DNA of 64,000 nt from Neocallimastix lanati (nom. inval.). Taxonomy: Eukaryota > Neocallimastigomycota > Neocallimastigomycetes > Neocallimastigales > Neocallimastigaceae. The DNA lies in NCBI GenBank assembly GCA_016946835.1, contig JACVTC010000012.1:191001-255000 (forward strand). The letters run 5' to 3'. The first letter of the stretch is position 1. Every line of letters begins with the position of its first letter. Under the pieces are notes generated by a model. It ran no database searches and had not been told where the DNA came from. It was given only the letters and a program-made list of their open reading frames with translations. Positions 56,601-64,000 of this stretch are shown here, in pieces. The position numbers and the translations under genes were made by a program.

Positions 56601-58766
56601 ATTAATAGAAATAACGATAATAACATAAAGGGTATAAAAATCACAAAAAATGATTTTTTGAACAAAAATGTGAAAAAAAGTTTTATTAATAAAAATTTGA
56701 ATAAAAATTTCAAAAATTTCAAATTTAAGAATAAATTAAAAATTTCAAACCTTAATAATTATAAAAATTTATCTAAATCAAACCTTAATAATTATGAAAT
56801 TTTAGACCAGAAACTTATTGAGAATAGAATTGAAAGCAATCATAAAAATCTGGCTAATATGAAGATGAATGAAAAATCAAATTTGGAAAATAATAAAATA
56901 TATGATAATAATAAAATGAATGACTATAATTCAGAGAATGAATCTGAGGACAGTTTTAGTGATCTGGAACCTTTAGATAAAAGAAAACTAAGAAAGAACA
57001 AAGAAAAGAACTTTAAATTTAATATTAAAAGAAATAATAAAATTTTCGATAAACTCGTAAACAAAAATGATAAAATTGATAACGAGAAAACAAAAAACTA
57101 TCGAAAAAGAAAAAGAAAAAATTATCAATTGAATGAAGAAAGAAAAATAAAAGATAGAGTATCTACATCAAATAAACCATTTTTTGAAAGGAAAACAGAC
57201 TCAGATGAAAACGAAAGACGCAAGAGAAATAGAGTCAATAACATTAATACATTAATTCCCAAGAATTATGAAGAAGCTATGAATTCAGAAAATGCGGACA
57301 AATGGAAAGACGCAATTAACAAAGAATTACAAAATTTATATGGAAATAATGTAATGAAAATTGTTGAAAATAAAAATATCCCAAAAGGCATTAAGCCACT
57401 CGACGTTAAATGGGTTTTTACCATAAAAGATAATGGTATATATAAAGCTAGATTGGTCGTCAAAGGTTTTCGACAAATTAATGGAGTTGATTATAACTGC
57501 ACCTATTCTCCTACAATAGAAATGGATAGTTTTAGATTAACTATTGCTATTGCATCTATATATAAATGGGATTTAAGACAAATCGATATTAAAGCTGCAT
57601 ATTTGAACGCTAAATTAGATGAGAAAATTTATGTACAAATTCCAATCGGTGATAAAAATTTCAATTGCGGAAAATCAGGATTATTACGAAAGGCTCTCTA
57701 TGGACTCAAACAAGCTGGAAGACAATGGTTTTACGAAATCTCCGGTTTTCTTAAGAAAATTGGGTTAATTCAATATAATACAGATAGTTGTTTATTTGGT
57801 AAATATAAAAATAATAAATTATGCTTATTACTAACACTCTATGTTGATGATATACTAATTGCAGGAGAGAATAAAGAAATTACCAAAGTTGTTTCAAAGA
57901 TAAAACGTAAATACAAAATCTCCACAGATAAATCAGCAAATAAAATTATTGGAATCAATATAGTTAAAACAAATAAAGGCTACAAAATTAATCAAAAAGA
58001 TTATATTGAAAAAATGTTAACTAACTACAACATAAACAATACTAAAATAACTAGAATACCATGTATTAATGCAAAATTAGAAGATAGAGAAAACTCTGAG
58101 AAAATTAACAAAACTGATTATATAAGATTGATTGGATCTCTATTATATGTATCAACAAAAACAAGACCTGACATAGCATTTGCAGTAAATCAAGCTGCAA
58201 GATTTTCTGAGAATCCAACAAGAGCTGATTTGAATGCAGGTATACAAATACTAAAATACCTTAAAAGTACCAAGGACTATTCAATTCATTATAACGGAAA
58301 GAAAATTTTAAGAGCTTATTGTGATGCAGATTTCGCTGGTGATGAGGTTAAAAGAAGATCCACTTCAGGATATATTTTTGTATTAGGAAATAGCCCAATA
58401 TCATGGAAATCAATTACACAGAAAAATATAGCCTTATCAACTACAGAAGCCGAATACTCAAGCTTAATAGAATGTACCAAACAAGCTATATGGATAAGAA
58501 GATTAGTTAATGAAATATTTAACAAAAACATTAGAATTAATATTAGAATAGATAATAAACCATGTAAGGATATAGCTGAAAATGAAAACCAAAAGGGACG
58601 ATGCAAATATATGGATATAAAATACAAATATGTTCAAGATGAAATTATGAAAAATGAAATTAAATTAACACTCATTGGTTCTAACTCAATGATGGCAGAT
58701 CCATTAACCAAAAGTATTTTTGGACCCAAGCTTAAATATTTCTCAGACTTCATCATGGAAATGTAG
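53679..58766 (+). CDS. gag-pol: Ty1/copia Gag-Pol polyprotein
   Basis: 1695 residues in one frame, starting MTKSDNSTVTGSSSK at the first ATG after the LTR. Gag holds a UBN2-like region (KWHSDLKLFLDSEELNDYI) and zinc knuckle CQYCHKNGHTTDNC near residue 280. Protease WIIDSGTGINLS is near 404. Integrase runs about 535-760 with LWHARLGH, HSDIVGPL, RSDNGLEYN and QQNGRAERINQ. Next comes a 300-residue Asn/Lys/Glu-rich linker (about 860-1170) with a repeated IINED-type motif. RT (about 1190-1440) has LKQAGRQWFYE and YVDDILIAG, and RNase H has YCDADFAGD, STTEAEYSSL and KYMDIKYKYVQDEI. The order integrase before RT defines copia. No frameshift is needed. Confidence 0.95.
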   Translation: MTKSDNSTVTGSSSKTSSKTTKTTNTLSTTMNDTLVEVEPPNIQTNTINKFHIQNFRITNENFHKWHSDLKLFLDSEELNDYISKNIKDINTNKKHLKYDSTVRIIILNSLDEYTESLLNNCTSAYLMIKELKERFSETGPSRLFEIEMKIKKLEIENDDFKLYLDNLNSLFTEYNNEAKSQNKPELSEETKVLYSLEELNKVGIAYSFTFLYVEKTFKDLKEDITKLSTIIKKSKSIKRVEIKETYQHEDQINRVRNGKLPYNFNKEANSNEYCQYCHKNGHTTDNCFFNPSNSPNNNYRGEKKNINNKSKNKIKIKRTSLNRKGSKRNFKSYNVNYEEQNNSNSDSDPSFDFCFNIKTNCVKDNFNNSSITSRNIRVNKVTTEILKEENNIMEDNNIESWIIDSGTGINLSKNIKILSNIEEVANRGITYPNEQSDRIYKKGMYKGMYKNNNFSIGEVFYAPNIQNNLISTHYLCKKGFKLVMDMHNNKERLQIFKNNKLITTVYTNDENLFTLNTSSMKNKDYNINNVDLKLWHARLGHYYNQNLQKFLENNNIKEEKNDNINCEDCKISKHKKKPFNKTINKSSSPLQVVHSDIVGPLKPSPSFSGYKYYITFIDDFSRKCCVYLLKHKSEAVQKFIEFHKLMKNTCNYNIKEVRSDNGLEYNNSNFINYLKNNGIIFNHSTPGNPQQNGRAERINQTLDNCAKTLLSAAKLSPILWDEAIKCACILYNLNPHQGVNFKIPNEVFFNKKIDISKLKVFGCKVFFLNRYKQGKFENNTKPGIFLGYSSDSPGYCVLDTTSKTIIIVRDAYFNESTLGSLGTSFFHSSNPSDKQIEGEQDLQHDSQHQFSQSIYHNEFERNENKPNKINIEDNIDLMDEYNNENMLDNNSENEIINEDIINEDIINENKINEDKINDDKFNEDKINENQKLAEKQEEILKNSNIEDNIKVSSNENHAKILHDNSKSNENNTIINRNNDNNIKGIKITKNDFLNKNVKKSFINKNLNKNFKNFKFKNKLKISNLNNYKNLSKSNLNNYEILDQKLIENRIESNHKNLANMKMNEKSNLENNKIYDNNKMNDYNSENESEDSFSDLEPLDKRKLRKNKEKNFKFNIKRNNKIFDKLVNKNDKIDNEKTKNYRKRKRKNYQLNEERKIKDRVSTSNKPFFERKTDSDENERRKRNRVNNINTLIPKNYEEAMNSENADKWKDAINKELQNLYGNNVMKIVENKNIPKGIKPLDVKWVFTIKDNGIYKARLVVKGFRQINGVDYNCTYSPTIEMDSFRLTIAIASIYKWDLRQIDIKAAYLNAKLDEKIYVQIPIGDKNFNCGKSGLLRKALYGLKQAGRQWFYEISGFLKKIGLIQYNTDSCLFGKYKNNKLCLLLTLYVDDILIAGENKEITKVVSKIKRKYKISTDKSANKIIGINIVKTNKGYKINQKDYIEKMLTNYNINNTKITRIPCINAKLEDRENSEKINKTDYIRLIGSLLYVSTKTRPDIAFAVNQAARFSENPTRADLNAGIQILKYLKSTKDYSIHYNGKKILRAYCDADFAGDEVKRRSTSGYIFVLGNSPISWKSITQKNIALSTTEAEYSSLIECTKQAIWIRRLVNEIFNKNIRINIRIDNKPCKDIAENENQKGRCKYMDIKYKYVQDEIMKNEIKLTLIGSNSMMADPLTKSIFGPKLKYFSDFIMEM

Positions 58767-58779
58767 AAAATGCCAATGT

Positions 58780-58788
58780 AGGGGGAAT
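58780..58788 (+). promoter_or_regulatory. Polypurine tract of copia element
   Basis: agggggaa directly before the TG of the 3' LTR, the usual plus-strand primer. Confidence 0.75.
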
Positions 58789-59054
58789 GTTAAATATCAC
58801 AGTTATGTGTTTAATTACATTATACATTATACTACATTATTAAGTGTAAAATATTTTTTTATTCGATAATATAATGCAGTGTAACGTTAAATGTTACCAA
58901 TAATGTTAGACTAGAAAATAAATATTAATAACATGTAATAACATATTCTTAAACGAATAAGGTCTTTCTAAATGTAAAAGCAATAAATAAATAAATAAAT
59001 AAACACATAATAAAATATAAATATCATTTCTGAATTTAAGTGTTATATATAACA
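58789..59054 (+). repeat. 3' LTR of copia element
   Basis: 266 bp, TGTTAAATATCAC...TATATAACA, followed by the ttatt duplication. Confidence 0.95.
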
Positions 59055-59337
59055 TTATTTATATTATATTCTATATCTTTTATTAAGGGGCTTTAATTTA
59101 AAGTAGAAAAAAAAAAAAAAAAAAAAGGTTTTCATCATCATTTGTATTATTGATAGTAGTAACTAGTTTATTATTTTATTTTATAAATATTTGATGTCTT
59201 TCTTTATTATTGTACTTTTCCCATGACAAATTCAAATTTAAAAAGCCCCCCTTTTTTTTAACATAGGTAATGAGAGTAGAAATTAAAATTATTTTGTATA
59301 TTTTGAATATAAAAAATACTTCTCCAATAGAAAAAAA
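59055..59337. repeat. Right part of duplicated flank (copy 1)
   Basis: It matches 60996-61290 almost base for base, including an aaggggcttt word, a variable A tract and an agccccccttttttttaac segment. Together with 53196-53289 it forms the interrupted copy. No ORF. Confidence 0.8.
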
Positions 59338-59358
59338 AAAAAACACACAAAGAATCCA

Positions 59359-59462
59359 TTACGCAATGCTGCTCACGGAGACAAGCGAGAAAATCGAGCA
59401 CGGAACGCAGTAGAGCTGCGTAGATTTGTCGAGATTAGTCGGGAGTGAGCAAATGTAGTAAC
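59359..59462. repeat. Structured 105-bp repeat, copy 1
   Basis: A much more GC-rich island. TTAC...TGCTCAC at the start pairs with GTGAGCA...GTAA at the end. GACAA pairs with TTGTC, and ACGCAG-TAGAG-CTGCGT is a perfect inner hairpin. A second copy is at 60781-60885 in the same orientation. It could be a fold-back transposon (MITE) or a structured non-coding RNA. It is not a tRNA and I do not recognise it. Confidence 0.6.
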
Positions 59463-60780
59463 CCAAACATCCAAAAAAAAAAAAAAAAAAATAAAAATAA
59501 AAATAAAAAAACAAGTGTTTTCTGGGTTTAAAAATCATAGCATTTTTGCATATATTTTTTATAAAAACTATATTGTTGATATATATCTAAATTTGGAAGG
59601 CTTAATCAATAGATGTCATAGCATAGTTTTTGATAAAATAAATGATAAAAACCAGTATATTTAATTAATATTTTCAGGTCTAATTAATTCATTGATCAAA
59701 ACAGCTATGAAATACTATGAATGATGATGTTTTATAAGTTTAATGAATGCCAAAACTGGGATGTTGTTCAATTAATTTAATACAAGTTCAGAATTCATGA
59801 AGTTCAAAACTGTGATAATTATATATAAATAATAGTGTTTTGAAGTATTTTTTGCAAAAACCTAGCTAGTTTTTTTTTTTTTTTTTTTTAGAATTCTGAG
59901 CATGTTTTTGACCAGTTGAACGATCAAAAACATATGTTGTTCAACTAGCTAGGTTTTGCATAACATTGTTGTATTTCTGCATATATTATTTTTATGAACA
60001 ATATGGTTGAATGATTGTATATTTGTATGCCATTTTAAAACACATTTTGCTAATATATATATATATAAACATTCTGCAAAAATGACTATGTTTTTGAACA
60101 TAAAATGCATATATTTGGTATACAAATACAATATGTCTTTATTTGGAAGCCCATATTAATAGATGAACAACATAGGTGTTTGATGCTAAAACTATGCTAA
60201 AAACTATACCATTTTCATCAAAAAATAAAAATAAAAAAATAAAATAAAAATAAATTAAAAAAAATAAATAAAATATATATGCATAGTTTTAGCATAATCA
60301 TAACATAAATATACATATATTAGCAATATATTCTTATATTATTATTATTAATGTTCAAAAAAGCTATGTTGTTAATTGACAAACATATGCATATATTGCT
60401 AATATTAACTATAAAACCATATAGTTTATATAAACATAATAGCTATATTGTTCAAATTAATTATAAAAGTTATATGATTTTATTAAACAACTTAGCTATA
60501 TTTGTTAATTGAATATATATCAAAGCTGTATTGTTAATTGAACTTTCAAAAACTATATCATTTATATATAATCATTGCTGTTTTTGATCATATTTGATAT
60601 AGGCTTCCAATTATTAAAATAAACATACAGGTTTTTATGACAAATATATGTTCAAAACTATGTGTTGATAATTTAATATTTTCGGAAGCCTATATCAGTA
60701 AGTGTCAAAATGGTATGGTTTTTATACAAAAACTATGCAAAAACTATATGAAAATAAACTTTAAAAACCCCAGAAGAACC
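59463..60780. other. Degenerate AT-rich repeats between the two 105-bp copies
   Basis: No ORF of note. Many short related words occur in both orientations (gctatattgttcaa, aaaactatgcaaaaact). A longer word, ggaagcc-tat-aatagatg, recurs near 59596, 60145 and 60684, that is every 540-550 bp. An imperfect inverted repeat cctagctag / ctagctagg lies near 59868 and 59944. This looks like an old, decayed tandem array. Confidence 0.4.
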
Positions 60781-60885
60781 GTTACGCAATACTGCTCACG
60801 GAAACAAGCGAGAAAATCAAGCATGGAACTCAGTGGAACTGCGTAGATTTGTCGAGATTAGTTGGGAGTGAGCAGTATGTAGTAA
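60781..60885. repeat. Structured 105-bp repeat, copy 2
   Basis: About 90 per cent like copy 1. The outer stem is kept and extended (ACTGCTCAC / GTGAGCAGT), while the inner hairpin has lost a pair. Most differences are C-to-T or G-to-A, several at CpG in copy 1, so this copy looks more decayed. Confidence 0.6.
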
Positions 60886-60891
60886 CCAAAA

Positions 60892-61048
60892 ATGTTGTTG
60901 TTTTACTAAAAAAAAAAAAAAAAAAAAAATTTTCTTTTTAAAGATTTTGATTGTTGTATTGACCTAATCCAATATGCCATAATTTTTGAATCAATATTAT
61001 TTATATTATATTCTATATCTTTTATTAAGGGGCTTGTATTTAAAGTAG

Positions 61049-61079
<31 letters not shown>

Positions 61080-61290
61080 TTTTCATCATCATTTGTATTA
61101 TTGATGATAGTAACTAGTTTATTATTTTATTTTATAAATATTTGATGTCTTTCTTTATTATTTTACTTTTCCCATGACAAATTCAAATTTAAAAAGCCCC
61201 CCTTTTTTTTAACATAGGTAATGAGAGTAGAAATTAAAATTATTTTGTATATTTGGAATATAAAAAAATGCTTCTCCAATAGAAAAAGTT
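60892..61290. repeat. Uninterrupted copy of the duplicated flank (copia empty site)
   Basis: It matches 53196-53289 joined to 59055-59337, with a single ttatt where the copia element sits in copy 1. The duplication therefore predates the copia insertion. Confidence 0.8.
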
Positions 61291-61299
61291 ATTTTTTTT

Positions 61300-61341
61300 T
61301 TTTTTTTATATTTTTTTTATAAATATATTCTTTGGTATATA

Positions 61342-61389
<48 letters not shown>

Positions 61390-62600
61390 TAAAATTCTAT
61401 TGAATTGTCCATTTGGGTACGTAATTCTTCTAATTAGAAAAATCTTCAATGGGTTGATAGTGTTTTTATATATATATATATATATATTTTTTTTTTCTAG
61501 GATAAATTAATTTCTGTTCCATTATCAATGATTTATGACTCTTTATTGTTATCTTTCTTATCATTATTTTCTCCTTTTTAATATTTCGGCGTTTATTTTA
61601 CTTACCTTTATGTTCCTAGGAATTTATTGAGTTATTATAATTATCTACTATAATATTAATTGTTAGATTAAAACAGAAGTTGAATGATAGATCTGAATCT
61701 GAATCTGAATTTGAATTTGAATTTGAATTGTTTTTTTTTTCTTCATAATCAGCATTGTAGGATTTAAAATTTTTTTTTATTATCTTTTCCTACTTAAAGA
61801 TGTTTTTTATATTTTTTTTATTTTTGTTTTTATTTCTTGCTATATTATTATTATCATTATTTTTCTTTTCTCCCCTATAGTTATTATTTGGTGAATTTGA
61901 TGGGTTGAAAAAAAAAAAAAAAAAAACAGTTATCAATAGTATACCCATTTTTTTATGACAATAGTGGCAGGAATTCGTTTGTAAAATATGTTTCTTTATT
62001 GAAATTATATATATAGGAATGTTTCCCATTTCGGACTCTGTTAGTTCTGTCTTTTCTGTTGATAAACTTACTTTTTTTTATTTTTTTTTATATCTACTCT
62101 TTTATTACTTTTTTACTCTTTCTTGATTATTGTATTTAGTTTTGATATCTCTACTTTTGAAATCTTTAAATATCTTTTTTTTTTTTTTAATATTATTAAT
62201 ATATATATGAATACACTTCTTTGACTTTATTTTTAATTTCTCTAAAGAATATAAGACTTTTTTTTTATTTCTTCCTTTAGTTTTGATTTATATTTTGTAA
62301 TTTTTGCTTCATTATTATTATCTATAAATAACAAGTTAATATGATTCTTAATAAAAGTTAAAGTCATCATTTTTCAATTTCTTTCTAATTTCTTTATTTT
62401 TTTTTCATTTCAATATCAAATAGTCTGGATGGACCAGTTTCTGAAAATTTTTCTATTAATTCTTTTATTATTACATATATACTTGTGTATTTATTTAATA
62501 AACTTTTTTTTTTGTATATATCTTTGAGGCTTTTTCAATATTATAATCTTGACAGTACTAATCATATTTTAAATGTTTTTTTTTTTTTTTTTTTTTTTTT
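61300..62600 (-). pseudogene. Copia gag-protease relic
   Basis: On the minus strand, pieces in shifting frames match the intact copia protein in order: LIEKFSETGPSRLFDIEMK (about 62440), knuckle CHYCHKK (about 61960), NPSNSPNNNYRGEKKN (about 61890), and NSNSNSDSDLSF (about 61700). The protease site follows as IIDNGTEINLS with Trp changed to stop and DSG to DNG (about 61520), then ITYPNGQFNRI (about 61420). Integrase and RT are absent. Homopolymer growth has inserted Phe/Lys runs. This is an old relative of the element at 53290, in opposite orientation. Confidence 0.75.
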
Positions 62601-63451
62601 TTATTAGTATTTATATCTTAAATTTTTTTTTGATGCATAATCACCTTAATTTTTCAAAATTTAGAATCAAGGAATAGTTTCAAATCGGAATATCCATTCT
62701 CCATTCGCCATTCTCATCGCCTCCATTGATTACCATTCTGAATTAATATATAAAACATTAGTATTTTGATTAGAACAGCATTTGGTATCCATAATCCTCA
62801 TATCGACTAATTATAAATAATACATCAATCTCTATTTTTAACCCTCCAATCTTCAGTTTTCATCAGTTTCTACGACATTATTATTAGAATCAGAGCAACA
62901 TGGATATCCTAATGATTCGAAATGGACATTACTTATTATTATTAATAGATTCAGAAATAACTTGTAGGTTTGACAATAGTAGTTATAGTAGTAGTACTAT
63001 TACTAGGTTTAAATTCACCAAAATTTATAATAAGAATTATTCCTAATAGCTTCATCAATAGAATTAATAATCCTTACTATTCCAGCTCTCAATGTACCAT
63101 TCAAACCATTTCGTCCTTGCCTTGTTTTAAAAATTCATAGTTTTTACCATTTAAACAGCAATCTTCTGGATCAACATTACTCTTAAATACAAATATATAT
63201 AAACTTGTTGTTGTAGACTATCTTAAAAATGGATATGGTGGTTTATTTGTTCATCACCTTTGTCACATTCTATCATTCTTCAGCTTTTTTTTTTTGGAAA
63301 TTCATAGCAAAAATAAACATTTTACCTGAAGCCTTTCAAGAGTCAACATTTTCATTCTCATAAATAAATCCATACAGTAGGGTGACCATCACTTAATAAA
63401 AAAGTATAGTGTCATCTGAAGGTAAATTGATTATAAGGCACTCTTGAGTTT

Positions 63452-63488
<37 letters not shown>

Positions 63489-64000
63489 CGAGTACATTAG
63501 TATCATAGATAGGTTTAGCCAATACCACACCAGTCATCCTTTTCAATACCATATGAACTCATAGAATCTTCTTCTTATAACTTATGGATTTATAGAAGAA
63601 GAACAGCATGGATATCCAAAAAAAAAGCACTTCCACGAATATCTTGTATAACCAATACCACAATAATTTATCATCCTTCTATATACCCCCAATTTACCAA
63701 AAAAAATTATCGACTCTATGAGGCTTCTGTATTTGGATTCGTAATAATATTTAATTTCCGTGCATAGCAAATATAATTGAACAAGTTAAGTTGCTGTATA
63801 ATTTCGGGTTTTGATATGATAGGAATGAGATGGTAGCTACACATCTAAGGATTTTTGATTCATTTAGACCAGCATATATTCTTCCTTTTCTTTGCTAGTG
63901 AATGCTTCATCTTTATTGTTTTTTTTTTTTTTTACTTGTATTTCTGTATATTCCAGGTATTGTCAGAATAGCTCAAACATTTTGTTATCATATGTTGAGA
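62601..64000 (-). pseudogene. Decayed dockerin-bearing secreted protein gene (anaerobic-fungal type)
   Basis: Minus-strand fragments in several frames match the fungal dockerin (CBM10-like, about 40 residues, Cys-rich) that attaches enzymes to cellulosomes. They are GKLGVYRRMINYCGIG (about 63700-63650), FFGYPCCSSS (about 63620), EEDSMSSYGIEKDDWCGIG (about 63570-63520), HFESLGYPCCSDSNNN and VVETDEN (about 62935-62850), and a weaker CCSNQNTNVLYINSEW (about 62780-62740). SNSTTTITTIV (about 62985) looks like a Ser/Thr linker. At least three modules in tandem are implied. A domain upstream (63100-64000) is not recognisable. Stops and shifts are frequent, so no product is expected. Confidence 0.65.

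Larger units (their letters stand above)
53290..59054 (+). mobile_element. Ty1/copia element, apparently intact
   Basis: LTRs of 271 and 266 bp, a primer-binding site directly after the 5' LTR, a single 1695-codon ORF, a gtaggggga polypurine tract, and a 5-bp duplication. The uninterrupted copy of its target at 60892-61290 proves the borders. All catalytic motifs are present, so this is a recent and possibly active insertion. Confidence 0.95.

Noticed and set aside
59359..59462. tRNA or 5S-like gene
   Set aside because: No A and B box pair, no cloverleaf and no terminal T run fit; identity is left open.
59949..60131. Short minus-strand ORF between the 105-bp repeats
   Set aside because: 60 residues, no motif, inside degenerate repeats; expected by chance.
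1..64000. Mitochondrial or organellar origin because of extreme AT content
   Set aside because: Nuclear-type tRNA genes, LTR and non-LTR retrotransposons and dockerin relics all indicate nuclear DNA.
1..64000. Dictyostelid origin (Asn-rich proteins, tRNA-linked retroelements)
   Set aside because: The dockerin motifs at the right end are specific to anaerobic fungi. The other traits are shared convergently.

Overview
This 64 kb window is very AT-rich nuclear DNA from a eukaryote and is almost entirely transposable elements. I see no intact host protein gene. The best evidence for the organism is at the right end (about 62.6-63.8 kb, minus strand). Decayed copies of the non-catalytic dockerin of anaerobic gut fungi lie there, with GYPCCSSS and SYGIEKDDWCGIG type motifs. 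Together with the extreme AT content, Asn-rich proteins and a FLYWCH/MULE transposase, this points to Neocallimastigomycota. The only host-type genes that look functional are two tRNA genes, Gly(TCC) and Cys(GCA).

Layout. 1-4740: a minus-strand LINE endonuclease relic, split by a younger LINE copy whose 5' half is inverted (twin priming, 15-bp target duplication); that copy is itself split by a third LINE fragment (13-bp duplication). 5.7-17.9 kb: Ty3/gypsy element A, with Asn-rich insertions in pol, three frameshifts, no recognisable 5' LTR, and a 5.3-kb 3' LTR swollen by an AT satellite. 17.9-26.0 kb: Ty3/gypsy element B, with both LTRs, a long structured leader and a few inactivating lesions. 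26.0-26.65 kb: LINE tails and the two tRNA genes. 26.66-33.0 kb: Ty3/gypsy element C, with intact gag and pol, near-identical LTR lengths and a 4-bp duplication; it sits 12-15 bp upstream of the mature tRNA-Cys 5' end. 33.0-43.2 kb: LTRs joined end to end with 4-bp spacers, enclosing the truncated minus-strand Ty3/gypsy element D. 43.2-49.2 kb: chromovirus-like gypsy element F, broken. 49.2-52.7 kb: a broken FLYWCH/MULE transposase between inverted repeats. 53.3-59.05 kb: an intact-looking Ty1/copia element of 1695 aa with 5-bp duplication. 59.05-61.3 kb: a duplicated flank (an empty copy of the copia target) and two copies of a structured 105-bp sequence. 61.3-62.6 kb: a minus-strand copia relic. 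62.6-64 kb: the dockerin-protein relic.

How the parts work together. Elements A, B, C and D share one expression design. Gag ends at a TTTAAAC heptamer in the phase expected for -1 frameshifting. It is followed after 7-8 nt by a small hairpin whose fourth base pair is G-C in A and B, G-U in D and A-U in C. Pol is open in the -1 frame from that heptamer in all four. All four also carry a D-S/T-C protease active site instead of D-S/T-G. The copia element instead makes one uninterrupted polyprotein and appears to be primed by an internal fragment of tRNA-Lys(CTT). The stacked LTRs next to tRNA-Cys suggest repeated integration at one position, as known for yeast Ty3.
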